A stretch of DNA of 58,950 nt from an uncultured bacterium. GTDB taxonomy: Bacteria > Cyanobacteriota > Vampirovibrionia > Gastranaerophilales > Gastranaerophilaceae. Under the pieces are notes generated by a model. It worked only from the letters and a program-made list of their open reading frames with translations. It ran no database searches and was not told the origin of the DNA. This document shows positions 44,219-52,883 of the stretch, piece after piece. The stretch spans positions 2,714 to 61,663 of the forward strand of contig CACYUI010000007.1 in NCBI GenBank assembly GCA_902777605.1. Direction: 5' to 3'. A program made the position numbers and the translations under genes. Numbering within the stretch: the first letter of the stretch is position 1; the number at the start of each line of letters is the position of its first letter.

Positions 44219-44632
44219 CTAACCTACCTGAATAGATTTTTCAAACACTTCTTTTAAAACTTCAGGCATTCTTCTGTAGAGTTTTCCTTCGTTATTGATC
44301 GCAACGCCTTCAACTTCTGCCTGAATATACACTTTTCCAGTTTCTTTATTTTTCACTGTTTGCAAAAAACTTAAAGTAATTGGTGTTAGTTTTAAAGGCT
44401 CTGTTTCAATAACAACTGTTTCATCAAGCTTGGCAGAGGCTTTGTATCTGATACTTAAATTAGTTACAGGAAGAACTATATCCTGTTTCTTGAGTTCAAC
44501 CAAATCAAGTCCCATATCACCGAGCAGTTCAACTCTTCCCTGCTCCATCCATCTCAGGTAAGCACCATGCCAAACTACACCATATGCATCTGTGTCGCCA
44601 TAATAAACTTTTTGTTCAAAAATATGTTTCAT
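44219..44632 (-). CDS. Acyl-CoA thioesterase (YbgC/4HBT hotdog family)
   Basis: The 137-residue hotdog-fold enzyme hydrolyses acyl-CoA thioesters. The 4HBT signature YGDTDAYGVVWHGAYLRWME (about 10-29) contains the catalytic Asp. ATG 44632 is preferred over the ATG at 44656 because TATAAT (44642-44647, minus strand) ends 9 nt before it, implying a leaderless or near-leaderless start. It leads the thioesterase-RsuA-coaE-small membrane protein operon. In other bacteria YbgC associates with the Tol-Pal envelope complex. Confidence 0.88.
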   Translation of the reverse strand: MKHIFEQKVYYGDTDAYGVVWHGAYLRWMEQGRVELLGDMGLDLVELKKQDIVLPVTNLSIRYKASAKLDETVVIETEPLKLTPITLSFLQTVKNKETGKVYIQAEVEGVAINNEGKLYRRMPEVLKEVFEKSIQVG

Positions 44633-44670
44633 AGTAAAATAATTATACCATAACATGAAGGGAGTTTTAT

Positions 44671-45054
44671 ATGAAATTGTTACATTCTATGATTAGGGTT
44701 AAAAACATTGATGAATCTTTAAAGTTTTATACTGAATTATTCAATATGAGACTTGCCGAAAAAAGAAGGTTAGAAGATTGTTGGTTATATTTTTTGAGTG
44801 ACGAAGAAAATAACTGCCAAATAGAGCTAACTTACAATGATGAAACTCCAAAAGAAGGGTATAACATAGGTAACGGATTCGGACACTTTGCCTTTGGTGT
44901 AAAATCTATGGACGAATTTGGTAAAAAATTAAACAGACTTGGATATAAGTACTTATATGAACCTTTTGATTTAACAGGGAAAGGTTCTAATATAGCATTT
45001 CTCAAAGATCCTGACGGATATGAAATAGAAATTATAGAAAAAGTAGAGTGGTAA
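44671..45054 (+). CDS. gloA: Lactoylglutathione lyase / glyoxalase I-like
   Basis: The 127-residue VOC-fold enzyme detoxifies methylglyoxal. The four metal ligands of glyoxalase I appear in place: His5 (LLHSM), Glu53 region (CQIELTY), His72 region (GFGHFAFGV) and Glu120 region (DGYEIEIIE). Length matches GloA. GGGAG lies 9 nt upstream of the ATG. It is divergent from the thioesterase and converges on sdaAA with a 3-bp gap. Confidence 0.92.
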   Translation: MKLLHSMIRVKNIDESLKFYTELFNMRLAEKRRLEDCWLYFLSDEENNCQIELTYNDETPKEGYNIGNGFGHFAFGVKSMDEFGKKLNRLGYKYLYEPFDLTGKGSNIAFLKDPDGYEIEIIEKVEW

Positions 45055-45057
45055 TAA

Positions 45058-45933
45058 TTACTTATTTAATAATTGTTCTTCAAGTTTCAAAGCCGTTTTT
45101 GTTTGACTCAGACCACCCTTTGCAGTCTCTTTCAAAAGCGGTGACATCATTTGACCTGTAATTTTTAGTGTATCAACTATTTCATCAGCCGGAATTTTGC
45201 TTTCCACTCCGCATAGAGCAAGCTCTGCAGCGGTAACTGCATGGATTGCCAAAAATGCATTTCTTTTAATGCAAGGAACTTCCACAAGTCCGCAAACAGG
45301 ATCACATGTAAGTCCTAAAATATTTTTCATAGCAAGAGATACGGCTTGAACGACTTCATCAACATTTCCACCAAGCATTTGTGTTAAAGCTCCCGCTACC
45401 ATAGCAGAAGCTACACCGCACTCTGCCTGACATCCTGCAACAGCACCGGCCAGCTGAACTTTATTGGAAACAATAAGACCTATCATTCCTGCCGTAATAA
45501 GTGCATCAATCTGTTTTCTTTCAGGTATATGTTTTTCTTCTGCCACAGCTATAATTACAGATGGAACAATGCCGCAAGATCCTGCAGTCGGACAAGCAAC
45601 AATAATACCCATTCTTAAATTTTCTTCAGCTGTCGCAAGAGCATATGTAGTGATTTTTTCAAAAATTTTACCAAAAAGAGTTCCCTTTTGTTTAAACTTC
45701 TTTTGTAGCTTTGCACAATCATCTCCGCACCAATTGCTTATAGATTTTTCTGTAGATTTCAAACCGTTTTTTATTGCATCTTTCATTGCAATTAAATTTT
45801 CGTTTACTTTTAGTCTAATATTATCGACATCTGTTTCCTGTAATTCGGCTTCATATATTTGAGCAATTTCAAAAACGGCTTTGTTGTTCTTTTTACATTG
45901 TTCAATTAAATCTTGAAAAGATAATATTTGCAT
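45058..45933 (-). CDS. sdaAA: L-serine dehydratase, alpha subunit (iron-sulfur)
   Basis: The 291-residue subunit of the two-gene L-serine ammonia-lyase turns serine into pyruvate and ammonia. PTAGSCG (115-121) and the cysteines Cys172, Cys210, Cys214 and Cys221 hold a 4Fe-4S cluster, as in the Bacillus/Clostridium enzyme. It overlaps the beta-subunit gene by 1 bp. It provides pyruvate from amino acids, fitting a fermentative gut lifestyle (inference). Confidence 0.95.
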   Translation of the reverse strand: MQILSFQDLIEQCKKNNKAVFEIAQIYEAELQETDVDNIRLKVNENLIAMKDAIKNGLKSTEKSISNWCGDDCAKLQKKFKQKGTLFGKIFEKITTYALATAEENLRMGIIVACPTAGSCGIVPSVIIAVAEEKHIPERKQIDALITAGMIGLIVSNKVQLAGAVAGCQAECGVASAMVAGALTQMLGGNVDEVVQAVSLAMKNILGLTCDPVCGLVEVPCIKRNAFLAIHAVTAAELALCGVESKIPADEIVDTLKITGQMMSPLLKETAKGGLSQTKTALKLEEQLLNK

Positions 45934-46586
45934 TATTTTAGCTTCCTAATATTTGTTACAAAAAATACATCTTTAATTTGTTTAACTTGTTGAATTGCAC
46001 TCTCGTCAAGAGGGATATCCAGCGCAAGATACATTGTTGCAGTACCACCTTTAGAGTCCCTGTCACAGTGTAATGATGCAATATTCACATGCTGTTTTTG
46101 TATAATTTTAGTTACCGTAGAAATAACTCCCGGTTTATCTTTATACATTAGTATAAGAGTATCATACACTCCGTCTATTTTAGTAGAAAAACCGTTAATT
46201 CTAACAATTTCTATTTCTCCGGCACCCACAGAGTTTCCTGAAATTTTCATTTCATCATCTATTATTATATCAACAGAATTCGGATGTCTTGAAATATCTT
46301 GCAAGTAATCATATGAATATTCTATATCTTTCACTATATTAAATATACTTTTTATTCTGGCATCATCAACCTGATACCCTAAAAAACCTGCTAACAAGCC
46401 TTTATCCGTACCATGACCAAAACCTGTTGTCGCAAAAGAATTATACAAAATAAATTTTACTTTTTTAAATTTCTTGTTGTAAATGTTTCTTGCCATAAGT
46501 CCAAGTCTTACAGCACCTGCTGTGTGCGAGCTTGACGGGCCTGCCATTATCGGGGAAATGACGGAAAATAAAGACTTTTGTTCCAT
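45933..46586 (-). CDS. sdaAB: L-serine dehydratase, beta subunit
   Basis: The 217-residue subunit has the N-terminal serine-dehydratase beta domain (SVISPIMAGPSSSHTAGAVR, about 8-27) and a C-terminal ACT domain (about 145-215) that may sense serine. It lies directly upstream of sdaAA and 1 nt after the response-regulator gene, so all three are likely co-transcribed. Confidence 0.95.
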   Translation of the reverse strand: MEQKSLFSVISPIMAGPSSSHTAGAVRLGLMARNIYNKKFKKVKFILYNSFATTGFGHGTDKGLLAGFLGYQVDDARIKSIFNIVKDIEYSYDYLQDISRHPNSVDIIIDDEMKISGNSVGAGEIEIVRINGFSTKIDGVYDTLILMYKDKPGVISTVTKIIQKQHVNIASLHCDRDSKGGTATMYLALDIPLDESAIQQVKQIKDVFFVTNIRKLK

Positions 46587-47192
46587 TTAGAAAGTTTCCT
46601 CTTCTTTTCCTGCGTTAATATATCCGTCCATAATTTCTAACAAAGAATTTTGCCAGTCATTGCTTTTTTCCAAAAAGAAATCTGCTCCTCTTAGACGGCA
46701 TTGTTGTTCTATTTCTTTTCTCGGGGAAGCCGTAATGACACCTATAACTGTTTTTAAGCCAGCAGCATTTGACAATTTTTTCAGTTCTGTAAGTAAAATA
46801 AAACCTTCGCGTTCTGTAGGAATAAATAGATCCATAACCACATACTGATAAGTGCGTTTTTTAAATTTATTGACAGCATCATAAATTTCTTGAGAACAAT
46901 CCACATCATAGTCAAATTTTGATAAAAGAACTTTGAGTTGATATGTAATTACACCAAGATCATCCACAACAAGAATTGCAGGTCCGGATTGTTCTTCCAA
47001 ATCTTCAGTTCCAAGTGATTTGCTTGCATAAGGCTTTTTAGAATTTGCATTCAACTCTCTCATAATATCCAAAATTTCAATCAATTGCCTTTTTAACTCG
47101 GTAACATTTATTTCCTTTGGAACATTAGAGTTTGTAATACTGTAAAATAATTCTAAAAATTCATTATCTAAATCAACATTAACGGTGGCCAT
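46587..47192 (-). CDS. Response regulator receiver-domain protein
   Basis: The 201-residue protein has an N-terminal helical part (about 1-65) and a single receiver domain (about 72-195). The domain has an acidic pair in VVDDLG, a phospho-acceptor Asp in VVMDLFIP, a Thr/Ser in ITASPR and a Lys in LEKSND. No output domain is seen, so it may act by protein contacts. It is the first gene before sdaAB-sdaAA, an unusual partner for serine dehydratase. No kinase gene is adjacent. Confidence 0.85.
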   Translation of the reverse strand: MATVNVDLDNEFLELFYSITNSNVPKEINVTELKRQLIEILDIMRELNANSKKPYASKSLGTEDLEEQSGPAILVVDDLGVITYQLKVLLSKFDYDVDCSQEIYDAVNKFKKRTYQYVVMDLFIPTEREGFILLTELKKLSNAAGLKTVIGVITASPRKEIEQQCRLRGADFFLEKSNDWQNSLLEIMDGYINAGKEEETF

Positions 47193-47260
47193 ATTCTCTC
47201 CTAAACTTTTTAGATTATACCATATTGTCTAAAAAAAAGTAAGTCATTTGTTTGTATTAT

Positions 47261-47288
47261 TTGAGTTGAGAGGTTTTTGCTGTATAAT
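47261..47288 (+). promoter_or_regulatory. Promoter with -10 box 6 nt before ATG
   Basis: TTGAGT (47261-47266) and TATAAT (47283-47288) are 16 nt apart. ATG 47295 follows 6 nt after the -10 box, with only T residues between and no Shine-Dalgarno sequence. Confidence 0.7.
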
Positions 47289-47294
47289 TTTTTT

Positions 47295-48191
47295 ATGAAA
47301 AAATTTTTTGTAACAATATTTATGTTAATGCTTGTTTGCACTCAAGCATATTGTCAAGATAGAGGCTCTTGGCTCGATGCATTACATGTATACAATGATA
47401 CCAGAAGTATAAAATCAACTCTTAATTCACAAGTAAGATACGCTAATAACACAAACATGCAAAAATTTGCCGGCACATATGACAGTTCTTATAAAAATGC
47501 TGATGGCTATGATTTAGAAACTTATATGGCACTTGTTAAAGATTTGTGGCAAAATTATGACAATATAAAGTATGGTATAAAAATCAAGGATATAAAAATA
47601 AACGGTGATATTGCGGTAGTAGAACTGGTAGAAACCTCTAATGCAAATATTCCCGTAACAAAAAAAATGTCAGGTGTCTTAAAAAGTGAAGCCAACAGTA
47701 TTTATTATCTAAAAAAGAACGGTAATAAATGGAAAGTTATATCAGATAGAGTGCTTGACGAAGAAACATCCATGTTGTACGGAAGTGCTGTCAACGCAGA
47801 CATAAAGTTATCAGCTCCAGAAAAAGTTGAACCTGATTTTGAATACACAGCTTCTTTAGAATTCGAAGTTCCAAAGGATACTTTTGCGATTGCATCTATT
47901 GCTAAAGATAAAGTAGAGTATCCTCAAAAACAAGCAAAAGAAGTTTTCAGAAAAATGCCTGAAGATAATATTTTGGAAAGACTATTTGTTTCAAATACGG
48001 ATAAGTGCAACGAATACATAATTGCTTCTATAGGACTGACAAAAGCTAATATAGAAGATATGAGTATAAAACTTAGTCTGACAGGATTTGGGTACAAAAT
48101 AATAAGAGTTAATGTCGAAGGAGCCGGGGTTGATGTTGAGGATTGGCTTAATATAAAACAATCAGGAGACAATGATGTCAAAGAAAAGTAA
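47295..48191 (+). CDS. Exported protein with NTF2-like domain
   Basis: The 298-residue product begins at ATG 47295 with a signal peptide (MKKFFVTIFMLML..., cut near AYC). An NTF2-like part (about 25-165) has a helix-strand pattern ending in KNGNKWKVISD. A beta-rich second part (about 175-295) is of unknown kind. The earlier in-frame TTG at 47277 would translate the -10 box and is rejected. It overlaps lspA. Its layout repeats that of the smaller exported protein at 33.8-34.3 kb, suggesting a lineage family. Confidence 0.78.
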   Translation: MKKFFVTIFMLMLVCTQAYCQDRGSWLDALHVYNDTRSIKSTLNSQVRYANNTNMQKFAGTYDSSYKNADGYDLETYMALVKDLWQNYDNIKYGIKIKDIKINGDIAVVELVETSNANIPVTKKMSGVLKSEANSIYYLKKNGNKWKVISDRVLDEETSMLYGSAVNADIKLSAPEKVEPDFEYTASLEFEVPKDTFAIASIAKDKVEYPQKQAKEVFRKMPEDNILERLFVSNTDKCNEYIIASIGLTKANIEDMSIKLSLTGFGYKIIRVNVEGAGVDVEDWLNIKQSGDNDVKEK

Positions 48192-48657
48192 AATAATATA
48201 TTTTATATTGACCTCCCTGTTTTTTATTTTTTTGGACTTATATTTAACAGATATTGTTCTTAAATATTTGTATGATTTGCCAACTAATCCTGTTATAGAT
48301 TTTGTATTTGTGCAAAATTACGGTGCTGCATTTAGCTTATTACAGGGTTCAAAATTGTTTCTAATATTGTTTTCCGCCTTAGCAATTTTAGGCATTATTT
48401 TTTATACAATTAAACATATAATAAATGCATCAATGTTTTCGATATTTTTTGCATCACTACTTATTTCCGGAATTTTTACCAATATGTATGAGAGAATTAT
48501 TTTCGGTTTCGTAAGAGATTATATAAAATTGAATTTTATAGATTTTCCTGTTTTTAATATTGCAGATGCTTTTATAAATATAAGCGTATTGGCGCTTGTA
48601 ATAATTATAATAAAACACAACTATTCAAATAAAACAAATGAAACTGATAATCGATGA
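48175..48657 (+). CDS. lspA: Signal peptidase II (lipoprotein signal peptidase)
   Basis: The 160-residue membrane aspartyl protease removes lipoprotein signals after Cys lipidation. It has four helices and the family motifs NYGAAFSLL, GFVRDYI with the first catalytic Asp, and FNIADAFI with the second. The usual N-x-x-D-R motif reads NMYER here. ATG 48175 has GGAG 6 nt upstream; ATG 48172 is 3 nt closer to it. Its overlaps with neighbours on both sides show operon coupling. Confidence 0.92.
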   Translation: MSKKSKIIYFILTSLFFIFLDLYLTDIVLKYLYDLPTNPVIDFVFVQNYGAAFSLLQGSKLFLILFSALAILGIIFYTIKHIINASMFSIFFASLLISGIFTNMYERIIFGFVRDYIKLNFIDFPVFNIADAFINISVLALVIIIIKHNYSNKTNETDNR

Positions 48658-49540
48658 TTTTAATGACGATATAAGACTCGATATTTATCTTGCAGAATAT
48701 TTGCAAGATTATTCCCGATCAAAAATTCAAAGTTTAATAAAAAACGGAGAAATATTGGTTAATAAAAAGAGCGTAAAGTCATCGTATTCAGTAAAAAATG
48801 GTGATGTTATTGAAATAAATATAAAAATCGAGTCAGATATTATTCAGCCTGAAAATATTGACATAGATGTTATTTGGGAAAATGAGGATATGCTTGTCGT
48901 AAACAAACCTTCAGGCATGTTAACCCATCCGACTACAGTTGAAAAAACAGGAACTCTTGTAAATGCCCTTTTATACAAGTATGGAGAAAATTTATCAAAT
49001 GTAAACGGGGATTTGAGAAGAGGAATTTTGCACCGTTTAGATAGAAATACATCGGGACTTTTAATGATTGCAAAAAATAATAAGGCCCATGAATACTTGG
49101 TTGAAAAAATGAAAGCCGGATGTATGGACAAAAGATATCTTGCAGTTGTAAAAGGGGTAATAAAAGAGGACTCTTTTGTCATAAATAAATCTATTGGCAG
49201 AAATATAAAGCATCCCGAAAAAATGTGTATAAGAGAAGATGGAAAAGAAAGTATTTCGGAAGTGAAAGTGTTAGAACGATACAAAGATGCAACTTTGATA
49301 GAAATACACCTAATTACGGGAAGAACCCATCAAATAAGAGTTCACTTGGCATCTGTAGGACATCCTGTGTATAATGATACTTTATATGGCTTCGGCAAAG
49401 TTAAAATAAAAACAGAAGAACAAGTTCTTCAATCATATAAATTATCATTCCCTAAACCATTTAGCGGAGAAATAATTACTCTTGAAATACCAATGGACGA
49501 AAAACTTACAAAAGTAATAAATACTTTAAGAAGTTCTTAA
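48638..49540 (+). CDS. RluD-family 23S rRNA pseudouridine synthase
   Basis: The 300-residue protein has an S4 domain (about 12-75) and the RluA/RluD catalytic domain with HRLDRNTSGLLMIAKN (catalytic Asp about 131), then LITGRTHQIRVHLA. It overlaps lspA by 20 bp, a common pairing in bacteria. RluD normally modifies helix 69 of 23S rRNA. Confidence 0.93.
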   Translation: MKLIIDDFNDDIRLDIYLAEYLQDYSRSKIQSLIKNGEILVNKKSVKSSYSVKNGDVIEINIKIESDIIQPENIDIDVIWENEDMLVVNKPSGMLTHPTTVEKTGTLVNALLYKYGENLSNVNGDLRRGILHRLDRNTSGLLMIAKNNKAHEYLVEKMKAGCMDKRYLAVVKGVIKEDSFVINKSIGRNIKHPEKMCIREDGKESISEVKVLERYKDATLIEIHLITGRTHQIRVHLASVGHPVYNDTLYGFGKVKIKTEEQVLQSYKLSFPKPFSGEIITLEIPMDEKLTKVINTLRSS

Positions 49541-49553
49541 ATGATAATTATGA

Positions 49554-49559
49554 TAAAAT
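49554..49559 (+). promoter_or_regulatory. -10 box before rsmH (leaderless type)
   Basis: TAAAAT ends 6 nt before ATG 49566; an overlapping TATGAT at 49549-49554 is an alternative. No Shine-Dalgarno sequence is seen. Confidence 0.5.
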
Positions 49560-49565
49560 AATTTT

Positions 49566-50495
49566 ATGGATGATTTTAAACACTATACAGTAATGCTTAA
49601 TGAAGCAGTTGATGCTTTAAACTGCGAAAATGGTAAAATCTATGTGGACTGTACTCTTGGTGGAGGCGGACACAGTGAGTTGATATTAAAAAGGATTCAA
49701 CCTGACGGAAAGCTGATTGCTTTTGATATTGATGATGAAGCAATTGCTCACTCAAAAGAGCGTCTTAAAAACTACAAAAATTTAACGATTGTAAAATCAT
49801 CGTATACAAATATTAAAGCTGAGTTAAAGGAGCTAGGAATCGATAAAATAACAGGTGGTGTAATACTTGATTTAGGAGCATCCTATCACCAACTGACAAA
49901 ACAGGAGCGAGGTTTTTCATTTTCAAAAGAGGCACCTCTAGACATGCGCTTTGACATGACATCAGATTTCTCAGCCTATGATGTAGTAAACACATACAAA
50001 GAAGAAGATTTGGTAAGGATATTTAGTGAATATGGAGAAGAAAGATTTTCAAAAAGGATTGCCCGCGCGATTGTCGAAACTAGAAGGAAAATGCCTATTA
50101 GAACAACGACGGAACTCGCTAATCTTATTATTGCTTCTGTTCCTTATATTAAATCTAATATACACCCCGCTACAAGAGTGTTTCAGGCTATTAGGATTGA
50201 AGTAAATCAAGAGTTAAAAAATGTAAAGAATGTGTTGCATGATATATTGGATTTAATAACCAAAGATGGTATAATTTCTGTTATAAGTTTTCATTCTTTA
50301 GAAGATAGAATAGTAAAACAAATCTTCAAGTTTGAGAGTCAAAAATGCAGGTGTAACAATATGATTTGCACTTGTGAACCGCCGAAAATTGAGCTTGTAA
50401 ATAAAAAGCCAATAATGGCGGGGGAGAATGAGATAAAAGACAATCCTCCTTCTAGGAGCGCAAAATTAAGAGTAGTCCGCTGCATAAGGAATTGA
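49566..50495 (+). CDS. rsmH: 16S rRNA m4C1402 methyltransferase
   Basis: The 309-residue SAM-dependent enzyme methylates N4 of C1402 in 16S rRNA. Motifs are CTLGGGGHSE (about 30-39), FDIDDEA (about 58-64), GGVILDLGASYHQL (about 97-110), RGFSF and the C-terminal ISFHSLEDRIVK. It starts the dcw-type region in many bacteria, and the next gene has FtsL-like features. No ribosome-binding site is visible before ATG 49566. Confidence 0.95.
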   Translation: MDDFKHYTVMLNEAVDALNCENGKIYVDCTLGGGGHSELILKRIQPDGKLIAFDIDDEAIAHSKERLKNYKNLTIVKSSYTNIKAELKELGIDKITGGVILDLGASYHQLTKQERGFSFSKEAPLDMRFDMTSDFSAYDVVNTYKEEDLVRIFSEYGEERFSKRIARAIVETRRKMPIRTTTELANLIIASVPYIKSNIHPATRVFQAIRIEVNQELKNVKNVLHDILDLITKDGIISVISFHSLEDRIVKQIFKFESQKCRCNNMICTCEPPKIELVNKKPIMAGENEIKDNPPSRSAKLRVVRCIRN

Positions 50496-50540
50496 TTGTA
50501 AACGCATAGTAAGTCAGTTTTGGGAGTAGGAGATTTTAGT

Positions 50541-51074
50541 TTGGTTTCGGCTATTAAATATAATGACGAAAGAAAGTCAACACTTGATAGTTTTATAAAA
50601 AAACTTTCAGGCGAGGCTAAAAACAATTATACAAATAATAAAAGTTCTTCTCGCAAGTCTTTTATGGACAAATCCGTTCAAAAATTGGCTGAAAACAGTA
50701 TAATAGAAGGATATTTCCCAAAGGAGAATTTAGTAAAAGATATGGCTATTAAAAGAGTAAACAAATCGCTTTGCGTAATTTTAAGCATTCTTATTGCGGT
50801 TGTGGTCGTTAGTTATTATTTTGTCATATCAAGTGAAATGAAGCTTAATGATTTAAGCCGTCAGACTGTTATACTTAATAACGAAAATGAAGAATTGCAA
50901 AACAAGTTAGATAGCTTAAAATCTTTTAACAATGTAGATAAAACTCTTCAACAAAATAACATGCTCCAAAGAGCAGGACAAGTTATTGAAACACAAGAAG
51001 TACCGGTTAACAAAGATGAACAAAGTGTTCTATCAACTACTAAAAAATTGTTTAGTGATGCCATAGGTTTCTAA
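50541..51074 (+). CDS. Single-span coiled-coil protein in the ftsL position
   Basis: The 177-residue product starts at TTG 50541, which has AGGAG 8 nt upstream. The TTG at 50520 runs through that site and is rejected. The cytosolic N-terminal part (about 1-80) precedes one membrane helix (about 84-102). A short heptad-rich helix then follows (SEMKLNDLSRQTVILNNENEELQNKL). This layout and place right after rsmH fit FtsL, but the sequence is too divergent to call. No ftsI or mur genes follow, so the cluster is broken. Confidence 0.72.
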   Translation: MVSAIKYNDERKSTLDSFIKKLSGEAKNNYTNNKSSSRKSFMDKSVQKLAENSIIEGYFPKENLVKDMAIKRVNKSLCVILSILIAVVVVSYYFVISSEMKLNDLSRQTVILNNENEELQNKLDSLKSFNNVDKTLQQNNMLQRAGQVIETQEVPVNKDEQSVLSTTKKLFSDAIGF

Positions 51075-51077
51075 TAA

Positions 51078-51992
51078 ATGTTTAAACTTGTATGCGGAGC
51101 CGGAAATGAAGATGCAGAAAGCGTAAAACGATTGGTTTATGTTTACGCAAGAGCGGGATGTTCGCTTTTTGATATTTCTGCACGCAAAGAAATTTTAGAG
51201 GCTGCAAAAGAAGGACAAAAACTTAGCGGCGTAGCTGATATTAATTACTGTGTAAGTATCGGCATAAAAGGTGACAGGCATATTACGAAAGCAAAAATTA
51301 ACGATTCTAAATGTATCAAATGTGGAAACTGCTATAGAAATTGCCCAAATGATGCTATTTATTCATCAATTATTATTGATGAAAAAAAATGTATAGGTTG
51401 TTTAAAATGTTTTGAAAAGTGTCCTACCGGTGCAATTTCAATGCAAGAAAAAGATGTAAACTATAAAGAAATTCTTCCATATATGGTTTCTAACGGTGTT
51501 GAATTTATAGAGTTACATATTATGGGACATGATAAAGAAGATTTGGCAAAAAAATGGCAAGTTATAAATGAGTGTAAGCCTAAATTTGCATCAATTTGTA
51601 TAGATCGGGAAAACTTTGGCAACAAAGAAGTTCTCGAAAGAATCAGAGAAATGATATCATTGAGAGATGATTATACAACAATCGTTCAAGCTGACGGCAT
51701 ACCTATGAGCGGTGGCGATGATTCTTTCAAAACTACACTTCAAGCAGTTGCAATGGCAGAAATTATTCAAAATGCTAATTTGCCTGTTTATATTATGATT
51801 TCAGGCGGTACAAACTCTAAGACTGCCAAATTGTGCAAAATGTGCGGAATAAATTATTGGGGAATAGCAATTGGGTCTTGGGCAAGAAAGATAGTAAAAC
51901 CATATATTAGCGTTCCTGATTTTTGGGATAATACAGAACTTCAGAACAAAGCTGTTGAAATCGCTTCAAAACTTGTAGAGGACTGTAAGTGA
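51078..51992 (+). CDS. ldpA: LdpA-like iron-sulfur protein (cyanobacterial clock-input family)
   Basis: The 304-residue cytosolic protein starts with a FKLVCGAGNEDAESVKRLVYVYARAGC part. It has two ferredoxin-type clusters (Cys79, 82, 85, 89 and Cys105, 108, 111, 115) and then a TIM-barrel-like part with IVQADGIPMSGG and MISGGTNSKTAKL. This matches LdpA (light-dependent period) of cyanobacteria, where it adjusts the circadian clock to redox state. No kai or photosynthesis gene is in the window, so its role here must differ; redox sensing is the inference. It follows the ftsL-position gene by 3 nt and is followed by an EamA transporter with 1 nt between. Confidence 0.85.
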   Translation: MFKLVCGAGNEDAESVKRLVYVYARAGCSLFDISARKEILEAAKEGQKLSGVADINYCVSIGIKGDRHITKAKINDSKCIKCGNCYRNCPNDAIYSSIIIDEKKCIGCLKCFEKCPTGAISMQEKDVNYKEILPYMVSNGVEFIELHIMGHDKEDLAKKWQVINECKPKFASICIDRENFGNKEVLERIREMISLRDDYTTIVQADGIPMSGGDDSFKTTLQAVAMAEIIQNANLPVYIMISGGTNSKTAKLCKMCGINYWGIAIGSWARKIVKPYISVPDFWDNTELQNKAVEIASKLVEDCK

Positions 51993-51993
51993 C

Positions 51994-52824
51994 ATGATTG
52001 GAATTATTACAGGTGTTGGAGTCAGAATTGTCTCTAATTCTTACTTGAATGTGTTTCAAAAATTGCTCACAAATAATGGGAATAAATCTTCTGTTGTCAA
52101 TTTTTATACTTACTTGGGACTATCCGTTATATCGCTGGTTCTTATTCCCTTTTTTAACATAAATTATTCAATATCTATGTTAATCAATTTTATTGCTATG
52201 GGAGTTTTAGGAGCACTAGGAAACTACTTTATTATAAAAGCTCTGTCAATAGGAGAACTTTCTTCCTTAGCACCTATTAATTCTTATAAGCCCATAGTAG
52301 CACTTGTTTTTGCGATATTCTACTTAAAAGAAATTCCTTCAATATTATCTTTGCTTGGTATTTTTCTTATTATTGGCGGAACATACATCCTGTATCTTAA
52401 AAACGAATCTTATAATAAAACTGCAATTTTTTATCGGGTTCTTGCACTTATTTTCTCAGGTGCAGAAGCTGTCTTTATAAAAAAAATAATATTACTTACA
52501 AATATTCCTACTTCCTTCTGCCTTTGGGCAATTTCCGGTCTGATTTTTTCTTTTTTATTTGTTATCCTATCTCATAATAAACTTAAATTGCCTAAGCTTA
52601 GATACTTGGGATTGCTAGTGTTTTCTGTTGCAGTAATGCAATATTCAACAAATTTTGTTTTTTCAAAAATAAATGTGTCATATGCTTTGGCTCTTTTTCA
52701 ATTATCAACACTTTTGAGTGTATTTTTAGGTGCAAATATTTTTCAAGAGAAAGATTTTACAAGGAAGATAATAGCTTCTTTAATAATGGTTGCCGGAGCC
52801 GGTATCATTATTATGTACGCATGA
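51994..52824 (+). CDS. EamA/DMT-family transporter
   Basis: The 276-residue inner-membrane protein has ten predicted helices in two repeats. It has EamA features: GNYFIIKALSIGELSSLAPINSYKPIVALVFAIFYLKE at the end of the first half and a similar YALALFQLSTLLSVFLGANIFQE in the second. It probably moves a metabolite or drug; the substrate is unknown. The start lies 1 nt after ldpA, so it belongs to that operon. Confidence 0.88.
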   Translation: MIGIITGVGVRIVSNSYLNVFQKLLTNNGNKSSVVNFYTYLGLSVISLVLIPFFNINYSISMLINFIAMGVLGALGNYFIIKALSIGELSSLAPINSYKPIVALVFAIFYLKEIPSILSLLGIFLIIGGTYILYLKNESYNKTAIFYRVLALIFSGAEAVFIKKIILLTNIPTSFCLWAISGLIFSFLFVILSHNKLKLPKLRYLGLLVFSVAVMQYSTNFVFSKINVSYALALFQLSTLLSVFLGANIFQEKDFTRKIIASLIMVAGAGIIIMYA

Positions 52825-52835
52825 CATTACAAACG

Positions 52836-52869
52836 ATGAGTTGACATGTCAACTCATGCTAAATATAAT
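52836..52869 (+). promoter_or_regulatory. Hemolysin-III gene promoter with palindromic operator
   Basis: A perfect 22-bp palindrome (52836-52857) covers -35 TTGACA (52841-52846). The -10 box TATAAT (52864-52869) is 17 nt downstream. The central 15 nt (52840-52854) match the marR promoter at 13 positions. Confidence 0.75.
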
Positions 52870-52883
52870 AATATAGAGGATTT

